From NCBI GenBank assembly GCA_036677425.1, contig JARFVT010000012.1:310001-374000 (forward strand): DNA of 64,000 nt. Reading direction: 5' to 3'. A program made the position numbers and the translations under genes. Each line of letters opens with the position of its first letter. Position 1 is the first letter of the stretch. Below the pieces are notes generated by a model that searched no databases, was not told where the DNA came from, and saw only the letters and a list, made by a program, of their open reading frames with translations. Shown here one piece after another: positions 17,043 through 26,300 of this stretch. Source of the stretch: JARFVT01 sp036677425 (lineage in GTDB: Bacteria; Pseudomonadota; Alphaproteobacteria; UBA8366; Aestuariispiraceae).

Positions 17043-17858
17043 TTAATCATTTAAACCCAAAACATCAGCCATATTATAAATGCCATGTGATTGGGTTTTT
17101 GCCCAAATGGCGGCGCGAACCGCACCACGCGAGAATATTTGCCGTCCCGTTGCCTTATGGGATAATTCAATGCGTTCGGCATCGCTGGCAAATATTACCG
17201 AATGTTCACCGACGACATCGCCACCGCGCAGGGTGGCATAACCAATATCACCTGCTTTACGTGCGCCTGTATTACCGTCTCTGGTCGATTGTCTTTTGCT
17301 ATCATGGTCAGTTTTTCGACCTGTGGCAGCAGCTTTACCTAAAGCTAATGCCGTTCCTGATGGTGCATCGACTTTATTACGATGATGCATTTCTAAAATC
17401 TCTATATCCCAATCTTCGTCCAATGTGGCGGCAAGCCTTTTGGTTAATTCCATTAAAACCGTTACGCCAATGGAAAAATTAGGGGCATAAACAATGGTTA
17501 TATGACGGGCGGCAATATTTAACATTTCCTCGTCATCGTTGTTTAACCCTGTTGTGCCAATTATATGGGCGGCGCCCGCTTGGGCGGCAAGCTTGGCATG
17601 GGCGATGGTTGATTTGGGCGTGGTGAAATCAATTATCACATCGCTTTTGGCAATTATATGGGCAGAGTCGGCAGTTAATTTTATATCGATATTGCAACAA
17701 CCAGCTAATATACCAGCATCTTCGCCTAAATATGGCGAATTTTCCACATCGCTTGCACCCGATAAAATACATTCATCGCGGGCAATTATTTCTGCAACTA
17801 ACATGCGTCCCATGCGCCCTGCTGCACCCATAACGGCGATTTTGATTATGTCAGTCAT
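17043..17858 (-). CDS. dapB: 4-hydroxy-tetrahydrodipicolinate reductase DapB
   Basis: NAD(P)H-dependent reductase of the diaminopimelate/lysine pathway, cytosolic. It starts with the dinucleotide-binding motif VMGAAGRMGRML. DFTTPKSTIAHAKLAA and the DapB signature EMHHRNKVDAPSGTALALGK are present, with the catalytic His-His and Lys. Length from ATG 17858 is 271 aa. An upstream in-frame ATG at 17870 lies inside a large palindrome, whereas 17858 has GAGG six bases before it, so I prefer 17858. The hairpin directly before this ribosome binding site may affect its translation. The gene follows cbtA on the same strand. Confidence 0.96.
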   Translation of the reverse strand: MTDIIKIAVMGAAGRMGRMLVAEIIARDECILSGASDVENSPYLGEDAGILAGCCNIDIKLTADSAHIIAKSDVIIDFTTPKSTIAHAKLAAQAGAAHIIGTTGLNNDDEEMLNIAARHITIVYAPNFSIGVTVLMELTKRLAATLDEDWDIEILEMHHRNKVDAPSGTALALGKAAATGRKTDHDSKRQSTRDGNTGARKAGDIGYATLRGGDVVGEHSVIFASDAERIELSHKATGRQIFSRGAVRAAIWAKTQSHGIYNMADVLGLND

Positions 17859-17866
17859 ATTTTGCC

Positions 17867-17906
17867 TCATATTAACTATTAACTATAAAGTTAATAGTTA
17901 ATATGA
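17867..17906 (-). repeat. 40-base hairpin palindrome upstream of dapB
   Basis: Left arm TCATATTAACTATTAACT (17867-17884) and right arm AGTTAATAGTTAATATGA (17889-17906) are fully complementary over 18 bases around the loop ATAA. Each arm contains the 7-base word TTAACTA twice, so there are four copies in all. In the dapB transcript the stem ends at the GA of the GAGG ribosome binding site. Confidence 0.9.
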
Positions 17907-17950
17907 TTTAGCAAAAAAATAAAGTAAAACCGCTAGTTTAATTATATATT

Positions 17951-18724
17951 TTAACTATATGTTGGATTTTTATCTAATTTATAAAAGTAATACCCAGCAA
18001 TCGCCCCTAATATTATCCAAAAACAAAGGCTGGCAAATAATGAATGGATGGCAAATTCTGCTGCTAGTGGGGCTGGTGCGCTGCCTGCATATTCATCGGG
18101 ATGTGGTGCGCCAATAATATGGGGCAGGGCGATTAATATTACGCCAACGGCTTTTATCATATATTGTTTTTTAAATATGATTAATCCAAGCCCAATGGCA
18201 GTTGCGACGGCAGTTAAGTAAAACCAATTTTGTCGCTCGTCGAGCCATGCGGCCTCTGTTCCGGGGACTTCGGGAGCAAGGCCAATTGCGGGTGCAAATG
18301 CAAATGTTATAAAGCCCGCCAAGCCCCATAATACCCCTGATTTAACATCAATTTTCTTGCCGCGCATGGTTATTGCCGCACAAAGCAATAAGGCAAATCC
18401 AACGCCAGTTACTATATTCGCGCCAAGGGTATATAATGTCCGCTCTATACCATCTTGCGGCCATGATTCCTGATCATTTTCTGTTGTTTCTGTATTGGCT
18501 TGTGTTGTTTCTGTATTGGCTTGTGTGGTATTTTTATTTTCTTCGGCTAAAATTGCTTGTTCAAGGTCGGATAATTTATGGCTATGAATTGTTATGCCAT
18601 CGCTAAATTCATATAGCTCAGCTTGATTAATAAGTGGTATAACCTTCCATTGTTGCACTAATGTAACGAATATACCTGCGGCGATACCAGCGGCGATTGC
18701 CACTAGAAAAATACGTTGTATCAT
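17951..18724 (-). CDS. cbtA: Cobalt transporter subunit CbtA
   Basis: Inner-membrane cobalt transport protein. It begins with a membrane helix (MIQRIFLVAIAAGIAAGIFVTLVQQW, in two parts), then a polar loop, four further membrane segments with GLAGFITFAFAPAIGLAPEVPGTEAA, and HPDEYAGSAPAPLAAEFAIHSL. This fits the CbtA family (about five helices, with conserved His/Asp in loops). The start is ATG 18724 with ACGGGAA before it; an in-frame TTG at 18739 is less likely. The loop after helix 1 has a perfect two-copy 21-base tandem repeat (TQANTET twice). It forms a transcription unit with cbtB under the cobalamin riboswitch. Confidence 0.9.
   Translation of the reverse strand: MIQRIFLVAIAAGIAAGIFVTLVQQWKVIPLINQAELYEFSDGITIHSHKLSDLEQAILAEENKNTTQANTETTQANTETTENDQESWPQDGIERTLYTLGANIVTGVGFALLLCAAITMRGKKIDVKSGVLWGLAGFITFAFAPAIGLAPEVPGTEAAWLDERQNWFYLTAVATAIGLGLIIFKKQYMIKAVGVILIALPHIIGAPHPDEYAGSAPAPLAAEFAIHSLFASLCFWIILGAIAGYYFYKLDKNPTYS
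18482..18523. repeat. Perfect 21-bp tandem duplication inside cbtA
   Basis: 18482-18502 and 18503-18523 are identical, giving two exact TQANTET-type heptapeptides in a hydrophilic loop. Perfect identity at all codon positions suggests a recent duplication that kept the frame. Confidence 0.9.
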
Positions 18725-18836
18725 AATAATTCCCGTCAAAAGTCATTAGCTTTAACTATGCCAGTTAAAGCAGCATAGGCTTGTGATAAAAGCCTATAGT
18801 TATAATTAATTAATTGTTATTATTTAATTTTAAAAT

Positions 18837-19037
18837 TTAATGACAGGGGAAAGTAAAAGAATGGCGACTGTCATGGGCGGCATCATGGATGGTTTGGGAT
18901 TGGGCAAAACCCACAGCCCATATCATAAAGAAACCAAGCGATGCCGCAAGAAATACGGACAACATACGCTGTTGAGTTGAAATAGACAGATTTTGATTAT
19001 CGGTTTTTTCATTAATTATAGAATGATTATTAAACAT
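18837..19037 (-). CDS. cbtB: Cobalt transporter subunit CbtB
   Basis: Small cobalt transporter subunit of 66 aa. It has one membrane helix (MLSVFLAASLGFFMIWAVGF) and the diagnostic C-terminal His-rich tail HDAAHDSRHSFTFPCH that probably binds cobalt. The longest open frame extends to 19157, but that extension is the riboswitch itself (its first residues encode the B12 box), so the true start is ATG 19037 with GGAGG ten bases upstream. The gene precedes cbtA by 112 bases. Expression should fall when cobalamin is abundant. Confidence 0.92.
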   Translation of the reverse strand: MFNNHSIINEKTDNQNLSISTQQRMLSVFLAASLGFFMIWAVGFAQSQTIHDAAHDSRHSFTFPCH

Positions 19038-19041
19038 AGGA

Positions 19042-19058
19042 AAACACCCTCCGTGTTT
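19042..19058 (-). promoter_or_regulatory. Hairpin presenting the cbtB ribosome binding site in its loop
   Basis: In the mRNA, AAACAC and GTGTTT form a 6-bp stem whose 5-base loop is exactly GGAGG, the ribosome binding site of cbtB. It is a candidate expression platform for the riboswitch just upstream. Confidence 0.5.
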
Positions 19059-19117
19059 GTTAAAATGAGTTAACATTGATCCAATCATTAATTTAATGGA
19101 ATCAATATCAGCGCGAA

Positions 19118-19302
19118 ACGGCAGGTTTCCTGACTCATGGGTTATTACCATCATCACACCTTCCCAGTTTTACCCAGTGGCATATTAGACAATGGTTATC
19201 CATTCACAGTTGCGGGGGCAGTTTGGGCTTAAAATTCCTTGATTAGGTAAATTTTTTCCCAATTCCCTTTAATCCCCAGACTCTACGTCTTAAGGGGAAC
19301 CA
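19118..19302 (-). ncRNA. Cobalamin riboswitch
   Basis: Minus-strand leader with the conserved blocks in order: a P2-like hairpin (GGTTCCCC...GGGGATTAAAGGGAA), CTGCCCCCGCAACTGT, GCCACTGG, TGGGAAGG, and the B12 box AGTCAGGAAACCTGCC (19135-19120). It binds adenosylcobalamin or a related corrinoid and represses the downstream gene. A promoter starts just upstream and cbtB follows. Regulation is probably at translation, since I see no terminator between the B12 box and cbtB. Confidence 0.95.
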
Positions 19303-19315
19303 AATCACATTTAAT

Positions 19316-19343
19316 CTTATAATATTAGAGTAATTCTTGTCAA
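19316..19343 (-). promoter_or_regulatory. Promoter of the riboswitch-cbtBA transcript
   Basis: On the minus strand, a consensus TTGACA (19343-19338) and TATAAG (19321-19316) are spaced by 16 bases. The expected start lies a few bases before the first conserved riboswitch stem. It begins directly after the Sco gene stop. Confidence 0.65.
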
Positions 19344-19354
19344 TTTAGAAATTA

Positions 19355-20002
19355 TTATTTTTTCTCACTATCGATAATTTCTTTGATAGTTTTTGCTATT
19401 TTTAAAGGATTTGCGCCATGCCTAAACATTGTACGATATATGCCGTCTGGCCCCATGAAATAAACAAAGCTTGAATGATCAACTGGGTAATCACCATCTT
19501 CATCAGGTTCGCCAAGGGCAAAAAATACTCTATATGCTTTGGCAGCAGCGGTTGTTTTTTGTAAACTTCCCGTTAAACCAACCATGCGCGGATGAAAATT
19601 ATCCACATATTCATCCATTGTTGCCACATCATCGCGACCAGGGTCAATGGTGATAAATATAGGGGTGATTTTTGCTTCTAATTCTGGATCTTTATCGGCC
19701 AATTCGGCCATGGCCTCCGCTATGGCTGATAATGCGGTTGGGCATACATCGGGGCAGTATGTATAACCAAAATATACCAATTGATATTTACCATTAAAAT
19801 CAAGATTTGTAACCTGTTTGCCATTATTATCTATCAGGCTATATGCGCCACCAATTTTAACTTTTGGTAAAACTATGGATATATCATCATGCGATTCGTC
19901 AATATTTTGCACCCATAAAGTTAATGCGGCAATGCCAATGGCGGCAATAAGGGCACATATGGTTACGATAATTATGGTTGATGGTTTGCGTTTCATTTTC
20001 AA
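19355..20002 (-). CDS. Sco1/SenC family copper chaperone
   Basis: Membrane-anchored periplasmic thioredoxin-fold protein that usually delivers copper to the CuA site of cytochrome c oxidase. 215 aa: N-terminal anchor helix (STIIIVTICALIAAIGIAALTLWV), then YFGYTYCPDVCPTAL with the copper-binding CxxxC, FITIDPGRDD, and the conserved His in YPVDHSSFVYFMGPDG. All copper ligands are present. No cytochrome oxidase gene is nearby; its position next to cobalt transport genes is probably coincidental, because cbtBA has its own promoter. It is divergent from chvI. Confidence 0.93.
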   Translation of the reverse strand: MKMKRKPSTIIIVTICALIAAIGIAALTLWVQNIDESHDDISIVLPKVKIGGAYSLIDNNGKQVTNLDFNGKYQLVYFGYTYCPDVCPTALSAIAEAMAELADKDPELEAKITPIFITIDPGRDDVATMDEYVDNFHPRMVGLTGSLQKTTAAAKAYRVFFALGEPDEDGDYPVDHSSFVYFMGPDGIYRTMFRHGANPLKIAKTIKEIIDSEKK

Positions 20003-20140
20003 TCCGATATTAAAATATTGGTTAATATTTAGGTTTTTAGAATTATTTTTGTTAATAATTCAAGCATTAAATTATGTATAGTCATCTTTCAATTTGCCTT
20101 ATTATTGCCATCAGATATATTAATTATATAATTAAGGCAT

Positions 20141-20169
20141 AGTCTTAACATTAGCAAGTCTTAATATTA
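20141..20169. repeat. Direct repeat upstream of the chvI-like gene
   Basis: AGTCTTAACATTA (20141-20153) and AGTCTTAATATTA (20157-20169) differ at one base and are 16 bases apart, ending 20 bases before the ChvI-like ATG. They are a candidate response-regulator or other binding site. Confidence 0.45.
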
Positions 20170-20189
20170 ATAACTTTAGGTAGTTTAAA

Positions 20190-20888
20190 ATGGCATATAA
20201 AATCGCACTTGTCGATGATGATCGCAATATATTAACATCGGTAACAATTGCCTTGGAAGCCGAGGGGTATAAAGTTAATAGCTATATTGACGGCGAAGCA
20301 GCATTGGTCGGCATATCGTCAAGCCCCGTTGACATGGCCGTTTTGGATATTAAAATGCCGCGTATGGATGGTATGGAGCTATTGCAAAAGCTGCGAAAAA
20401 AAAACCAAATGCCGATTATCTTTTTAACTTCAAAAGATGATGAAATAGATGAATTGCTTGGCCTTCGCATGGGTGCAGATGATTATATTAAAAAACCCTT
20501 TTCACAACGTTTATTAATAGAACGTATTCGCACGCTTTTACGCCGTCAAGAAGTGGAACAAAATGGTAGCCCTTTAAGTAATAATGCAAGCTTTACCCGT
20601 GGTAATTTAATAGTTGATAGCAGCCGCCATATTTGTTCATGGCATCAAAAACCGGTGCAATTAACAGTTACGGAATTTTTAATTTTAAAGGCTTTGGCGC
20701 AACGACCGGGGCATGTAAAAAGCCGTGATCAATTGATGGATGCGGCATATGGTGAGAATATTTATGTTGATGATCGCACCATTGATAGCCATATCAAACG
20801 GTTACGTAAAAAAATACGCGATGTGGATAGGGATTTTGACCATATAGAAACTTTATATGGTGTGGGCTATCGCTATCGCGAAGATTAA
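20190..20888 (+). CDS. chvI: Response regulator, ChvI-like (OmpR family)
   Basis: DNA-binding response regulator, 232 aa. The receiver domain has an acidic pocket (VDDDRN, residues 8-13), phosphorylation site Asp53 (AVLDIKMPRMDG) and the conserved Lys in FLTSKDD. The C-terminal winged helix has VTEFLILKALAQRPGHVKSRDQLMDAAYG and DRTIDSHIKRLRKKIR, with the end GVGYRYRED. With the next gene it forms the ChvI/ChvG pair of alphaproteobacteria, which controls envelope, acid and host-adaptation genes. The family assignment rests on motif wording and pairing, not on a tree. Confidence 0.88.
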   Translation: MAYKIALVDDDRNILTSVTIALEAEGYKVNSYIDGEAALVGISSSPVDMAVLDIKMPRMDGMELLQKLRKKNQMPIIFLTSKDDEIDELLGLRMGADDYIKKPFSQRLLIERIRTLLRRQEVEQNGSPLSNNASFTRGNLIVDSSRHICSWHQKPVQLTVTEFLILKALAQRPGHVKSRDQLMDAAYGENIYVDDRTIDSHIKRLRKKIRDVDRDFDHIETLYGVGYRYRED

Positions 20889-20892
20889 ACCT

Positions 20893-22512
20893 ATGAATAA
20901 AGCATCAAATAGATTGATCTCGCCATTAACATTGCGGATTTTATTAATCAATGTGATGGCGTTATTGATACCTGTTTTTGGTCTATTATATTTAGGTAGC
21001 TATAAGGAACATTTAATAAAACAGGAAATGGAGGCATTGAAAACCCATGGTGAAATTTTTTCAGGCGCATTGGGCGAAGGTGCGGTTTCAGTCTTAAATA
21101 CAGGGCAGTATGTTTTAAATATAGTCCCTGCGCGGCATATTTTACGCCGTTTATCACAACCAACCAATGTACGGGCAAGATTATTTGCTCCCAATGGCAG
21201 ATTAGTCGCCGATAGCAAGATTTTGAATGGTCAAGAAAATACGGTAATGGTTGAAGATTTATCAATGGATGATGATAATGACCAAGTAATATTAAACCTC
21301 ATATTATCGATGATAGATTTAATCGAATCTATTTTCAACAAGCCGCATTATTCCCGTTATTTAGATGATAATAAAGTGACTATTTTAAATTATATCGAAG
21401 CAAAAGACGCATTAAATGGTAAGATTAGCGGTTATGTCCGTAAAGATAACCAAGGACGGTTAATTTTATCGGTGGCTTTGCCCGTGCAACGATATTATCG
21501 CATATTTGGCTCGCTGATGTTATCATCAAGCGGCGATAAAATAGAAATTGCCTTGCGCGAAATACGATCTAATATTTTATATATTTTTGCCATTGCTTTG
21601 ATAATAACTATTCTTTTATCAATTTATTTGGCAAATGCAATTACCAGGCCCTTACTTAAATTAGCCAATGCCGCAGAAAAGGTGCAATATAGCATCGGTC
21701 GTGATGATGAAGAAATTCCAGATTTTAGTAATCGTGGCGATGAATTGGGCGAATTATCGGCAGCATTGCGAAACATGACAGCTGCGTTACGTAAAAAGCT
21801 TAGTGCAATTGAAAGATTTGCTGCTGATGTCAGTCATGAAATTAAAAACCCACTTACTAGTTTACGAAGCGCGGTTGAAACTATGCAGTTAGTTAAAGAT
21901 GAATCACAACAACAAAAATTAATGCATATAATTTATGACGATGTGGAACGGCTAGATCGTTTGATTAGCGATATTTCCGATGCTTCTAGATTAGATGCGG
22001 AATTATCGCGGGTTAATAGCAATGGTATTGATTTAGGCGATTTATTAAAAACCATCGCCAATATTCATAACGCAACGGCAATAGAGCAGAAAAAATCAAT
22101 GATTGAGCTAATAATATGCGGTAATACTGAAAATTATAATGCTATATATATGGTGTCTGGTAATGCAGATCGGTTAGTGCAAGTCTATCGCAATTTAATT
22201 TCAAATGCGGTTAGCTTCTCTCCAGTTGACCGCAATATTAAAATCACCATCGGCAAGTTAGATGATTTTATTGAAACGACCGTAGAAGATGAGGGTGTTG
22301 GCATACCAGATAATAAGCTTGATACAATTTTTGACCGTTTTTATACTGAACGTCCAACAGGGGAGGCATTTGGTCAGCATTCAGGGCTTGGTTTATCAAT
22401 TTCAAAACAAATTATCGAAGCCCATAATGGCATAATCAAGGCAGAGAATCGCAAAAATAATGACGGCAAAATAATTGGTGCAAAATTTATTATAAAATTA
22501 TCTGCTATATAA
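20893..22512 (+). CDS. chvG: Sensor histidine kinase, ChvG-like
   Basis: Inner-membrane sensor kinase, 539 aa from ATG 20893; the frame opens 36 bases earlier but would overlap chvI. It has two membrane helices (ILLINVMALLIPVFGLLYLG near the start and LYIFAIALIITILLSIYLANA near residue 235) enclosing a periplasmic sensor of about 200 aa, then a HAMP segment. The HisKA box FAADVSHEIKNPLTSLRSA has the phosphorylated His at about 315, followed by N-box, G1 (VEDEGVGIP) and G2 (GLGLSISKQII). ChvI precedes it by 4 bases. No HprK or PTS genes follow, unlike in many relatives. Confidence 0.88.
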   Translation: MNKASNRLISPLTLRILLINVMALLIPVFGLLYLGSYKEHLIKQEMEALKTHGEIFSGALGEGAVSVLNTGQYVLNIVPARHILRRLSQPTNVRARLFAPNGRLVADSKILNGQENTVMVEDLSMDDDNDQVILNLILSMIDLIESIFNKPHYSRYLDDNKVTILNYIEAKDALNGKISGYVRKDNQGRLILSVALPVQRYYRIFGSLMLSSSGDKIEIALREIRSNILYIFAIALIITILLSIYLANAITRPLLKLANAAEKVQYSIGRDDEEIPDFSNRGDELGELSAALRNMTAALRKKLSAIERFAADVSHEIKNPLTSLRSAVETMQLVKDESQQQKLMHIIYDDVERLDRLISDISDASRLDAELSRVNSNGIDLGDLLKTIANIHNATAIEQKKSMIELIICGNTENYNAIYMVSGNADRLVQVYRNLISNAVSFSPVDRNIKITIGKLDDFIETTVEDEGVGIPDNKLDTIFDRFYTERPTGEAFGQHSGLGLSISKQIIEAHNGIIKAENRKNNDGKIIGAKFIIKLSAI

Positions 22513-22517
22513 AGCTA

Positions 22518-23117
22518 TTATAACAGCTTGGCGATGGGGGCAAAGCTTTTGCGGTGATGTGGGGTTATGCCAAATTTTGCCAATCCATCAATATGGGCTT
22601 TTGTACCGTAGCCAGCATTGCTTTGCCATCCGTAATGGGGAAAGTCTATCGCTAAATCCTGCATGATTTTATCACGGGTTACCTTGGCAATAACCGACGC
22701 GGCGGCAATGGAAAATGATTTACTATCGCCTTTTATGATGGTTTTTGTCATAATTCCAAGGCTGGGGTCTTTATTGCCATCGACTAATGCGCTATTGGCC
22801 ATTTGCGGTAAATTGGCCAAGGCACGCCGCATTGCCATGAATGTTGCTTGTAAAATATTATATTTATCAATCTCTTTTACCGATGCTTGACCAATACCAA
22901 CAATAGAAGATTGCAATAATGGTTGGTATAAATCTTGGCGGCGTTTGGCGGTAAGTTTTTTTGAATCATCTAATTTTGCTGCTAATTCATCTGAAAAATT
23001 AAGCGGGTTAATAATGCAGGCACAGGCTAAAACAGGCCCAGCCCAAGGACCACGCCCGACTTCATCTATTCCTGCAACCGGCAATGGCATTTCAATTTCC
23101 AGTGAAAAATCAGGCAT
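22518..23117 (-). CDS. rnhB: Ribonuclease HII
   Basis: Endonuclease that removes RNA primers and misincorporated ribonucleotides from DNA-RNA hybrids. 199 aa with the RNase HII signature GIDEVGRGPWAGPVLACACI (residues 16-35) containing the Asp-Glu metal pair, the DDSKKLTAKRR block, VDGNKDP, and the SIAAASVIAKVTRD helix. It is convergent with chvG (5-base gap) and diverges from the glutamate dehydrogenase gene. Confidence 0.96.
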   Translation of the reverse strand: MPDFSLEIEMPLPVAGIDEVGRGPWAGPVLACACIINPLNFSDELAAKLDDSKKLTAKRRQDLYQPLLQSSIVGIGQASVKEIDKYNILQATFMAMRRALANLPQMANSALVDGNKDPSLGIMTKTIIKGDSKSFSIAAASVIAKVTRDKIMQDLAIDFPHYGWQSNAGYGTKAHIDGLAKFGITPHHRKSFAPIAKLL

Positions 23118-23238
23118 TATTTATATATTTCTAATGTTAGTTAAAATTGAATATTATTATCATATAAATAAATTCATATTATCGTAATATTTATATTAAA
23201 AATATTTATTTTAGTATATATTTTAATATATCTATATA

Positions 23239-23260
23239 ATTGCCATTATAATTAGGCAAT
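23239..23260. promoter_or_regulatory. Inverted repeat around a TATAAT box upstream of glutamate dehydrogenase
   Basis: ATTGCC and GGCAAT (perfect 6-base arms, 10-base centre) enclose TATAAT at 23247-23252. It lies in the divergent region between rnhB and the dehydrogenase gene and looks like an operator over a -10 box, but no clear -35 is seen. Confidence 0.3.
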
Positions 23261-23322
23261 AAAAATAGATATTATAAATAAATGCTCTTAAATTGGCATT
23301 ATAAATAATCAAGGGATGTATA

Positions 23323-26300
23323 ATGAGCAAGCTAGAACAAGCACAAAAGCAAGAAATATTAGATAAAATACATAAAATTATCAATAAGCGTATGTCGGAT
23401 GCAAAATCTGACATGGCGGTTAACTTTGTTAATCATTATTTTCGTAACGTTTCCCTTGGCGATATGGCAAAACGCGATATTGAAGATTTATATGGCGAGG
23501 CAGTATCCATGTGGAACTGGGGCTTAGCAAGGGTTGCTGGCGAGCCTAAAATACGAGTTTATAACCCACGTTTTGATAAACACGGTTGGCATTCAACCCA
23601 TACTGTCATCGAAATTGTCAATGATGATATGCCATTTTTAGTTGATTCCATTGGAATGGAGCTGAATAGGCAAAATTTATCGGTTCATTATACCGCCCAC
23701 CCCGTATTTAGTGTATCGCGTGATGATAATGGCAAAGCAATAGATTTCCCCCTGCATAATAAAGCACCCAAAGATGGCATAGTCGAAAGTTTCATGCATG
23801 TTGAGGTTGATGAACAATCAGCATTAACAGTATTAAAAGCGATAAAAGATGGCTTGGAAAATATATTGCATGCGGTAAGATTAAGCGTCGAAGATTGGCA
23901 GGAAATGCGCGACACTGCCGAAGATTTAATTGTAAATTTAAAAAAACTACCGCCTAAAGGGGTTGCTAAAAAAGTAATTAATGAAACCAGCGAGTTTTTA
24001 AGCTGGCTACATGCAGATAGATTTACATTCCTAGGTTATCGTAAATGGAAATATAAAGGTGAGGGTAAAAAAGCCATTTTTGAGATTGATGTTAAATCAG
24101 GGCTTGGCATATTGCGTGACCCAGAAGAACAGGTATTTGAAGGCCTAAGAAACCTTGGTAATTTACCCGATGATATCAGGCAAACCGTTATGAAGCCAGA
24201 TTTGGTACGTATTACAAAAGCCAATAAAAGATCAAAAATTCACCGTCCAGTGCATATGGATACTATTGCTATTAAAATATTTGATGATAAAGGTAAGGCA
24301 ATCGGCGAACATTTATTCATTGGACTGTTAACATCGGTTGCATATAATCAAAGCCCAAGTGAAATTCCATTTTTGCGCTCTAAGGTAAAACAGGTGTTGG
24401 ATGAAAGCGGTTTTGTTGCAGGCGGACATAATGCAAAATCATTAAGTCATGTGTTGGAATCATATCCACGCGATGAATTATTCCAAATAAGCGTACCGCA
24501 GTTAAAAAATATCGCCCTTGCTATTGTGCAATTACAAGAGCGCCAACGCATTTCTTTATTCTTGCGCCCTGATCCTTTTCAACGTTACATATCGGCAATT
24601 GTTTATGTGCCACGTGATAATTTTTCAACTACATTACGTCAATATATTGGGCGAGTTTTAGCTAATAGTTTTGATGGTTCGGTGGCAGCGCATTATACGC
24701 ATATGTCCGAAGAACCATTAAGCCGCGTTCATTTTATTATTAAAACAACACCAGGGAAAGTTCCAAAATATAGCTTAAAAGAAGTCGAATCCCGCATAAT
24801 CGAGGCAGGCCGCACATGGGAAGATAAATTACGCCAAGCCTTGATCGAAAATAAAGGTGAAGAGGCCGGCCTTTCTTTATTGCGGCGTTATGCGGAAGGT
24901 TTCTCAATTAATTACAAAGAAAGCTTTAGTGCGCAAACGGCAATTTTTGATATCGAACAAATTGAAAAAATAATTAATAGTAATGAATTAGGGGTAAATT
25001 TATATCATCCTATTGAGGCAGAAGCGCATCAATTACGCTTTAAGGTTTATAATAAAGGTGGTGCAGTTATTTTAAGTGATATTCTTCCAATGATAGAGAA
25101 TATGGGGCTTAAGGTGATAGAAGAAAGCCCATTTAATGTTAAAATAATTGATGCAGATTATGATGTAACAATCCATGATTTTGCATTGGAAACCACCACA
25201 GGTAAAGATATTAATTTTAATGCGGTGCGTGATGTTTTTCATGAAAGTTTCAAACGCGTTTGGCGCGGTGAAATTGAAAATGATGGTTTTAACCGTTTGG
25301 TTCTTATGGCTGGCCTTGATTGGCGCGATGTGGTCGTATTACGCGCCTATTCAAAATATTTACTCCAGGCAAGTATTCCGTTTTCACAAAATTATATGGA
25401 AGAAACTCTTGCTAAAAATTCTGACTTAGCATCAATCATTGCTGAATTATTCAAGGTTCGTTTCGACCCTGATATTAATCTCGATAATGCGGCAAAACGT
25501 GAAAAAGGCTTAATCAATATTATTAGCATTAAGCTTGATATGGTTGAAAACCTTGATGAAGATAGAATATTACGCCGTTTCCTTAATATTATTCAAGCCA
25601 CATTACGAACCAATTTTTATCAATTGGATAATGCGGGCAATAATAAAAATTACATATCGCTTAAATTTGCCAGCAGGGAAATTGATGAGATTCCACAACC
25701 AGCACCATTGCGAGAAATATTTGTATATTCACCGCGATTTGAAGCCATCCATCTGCGGTTTGGTTTGGTGGCGCGGGGTGGGCTACGCTGGTCTGATCGG
25801 CGCGAAGATTTCCGTACTGAAATATTGGGATTGGTCAAGGCACAACAAGTTAAAAATGCAGTTATAGTACCGGTTGGCTCAAAAGGGGGGTTTGTTTTGA
25901 AAAAGGCCCCTGCGTCTTCTGATCGCGCAGCATTCATGAAAGAAGGCATCGCATGTTATCGTCTTTTCATGCAGGGCATGTTGGATATAACCGATAATTT
26001 AATTGGCGATGATGTTATTCCGCCAAAACAGGTTATCCGCAAAGATGGGGATGACCCATATTTGGTGGTTGCCGCTGATAAAGGCACGGCAACATTTTCT
26101 GATTTTGCCAATGCAAAGGCTATTGAATATGGTTTTTGGTTAGGTGACGCCTTTGCCTCTGGTGGCTCGGTTGGTTATGATCATAAAATAATGGGTATAA
26201 CTGCAAAGGGCGCATGGGAATCGGTCAAACGGCATTTTCGTGAAATGGATCATAATATCCAAAAGAAAGATTTTGATGTTATCGGTGTTGGCGATATGGG

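Noticed and set aside
19038..19157. N-terminal extension of CbtB up to 19157
   Set aside because: The extension is translated from the cobalamin riboswitch and B12 box; ATG 19037 with GGAGG is the proper start.
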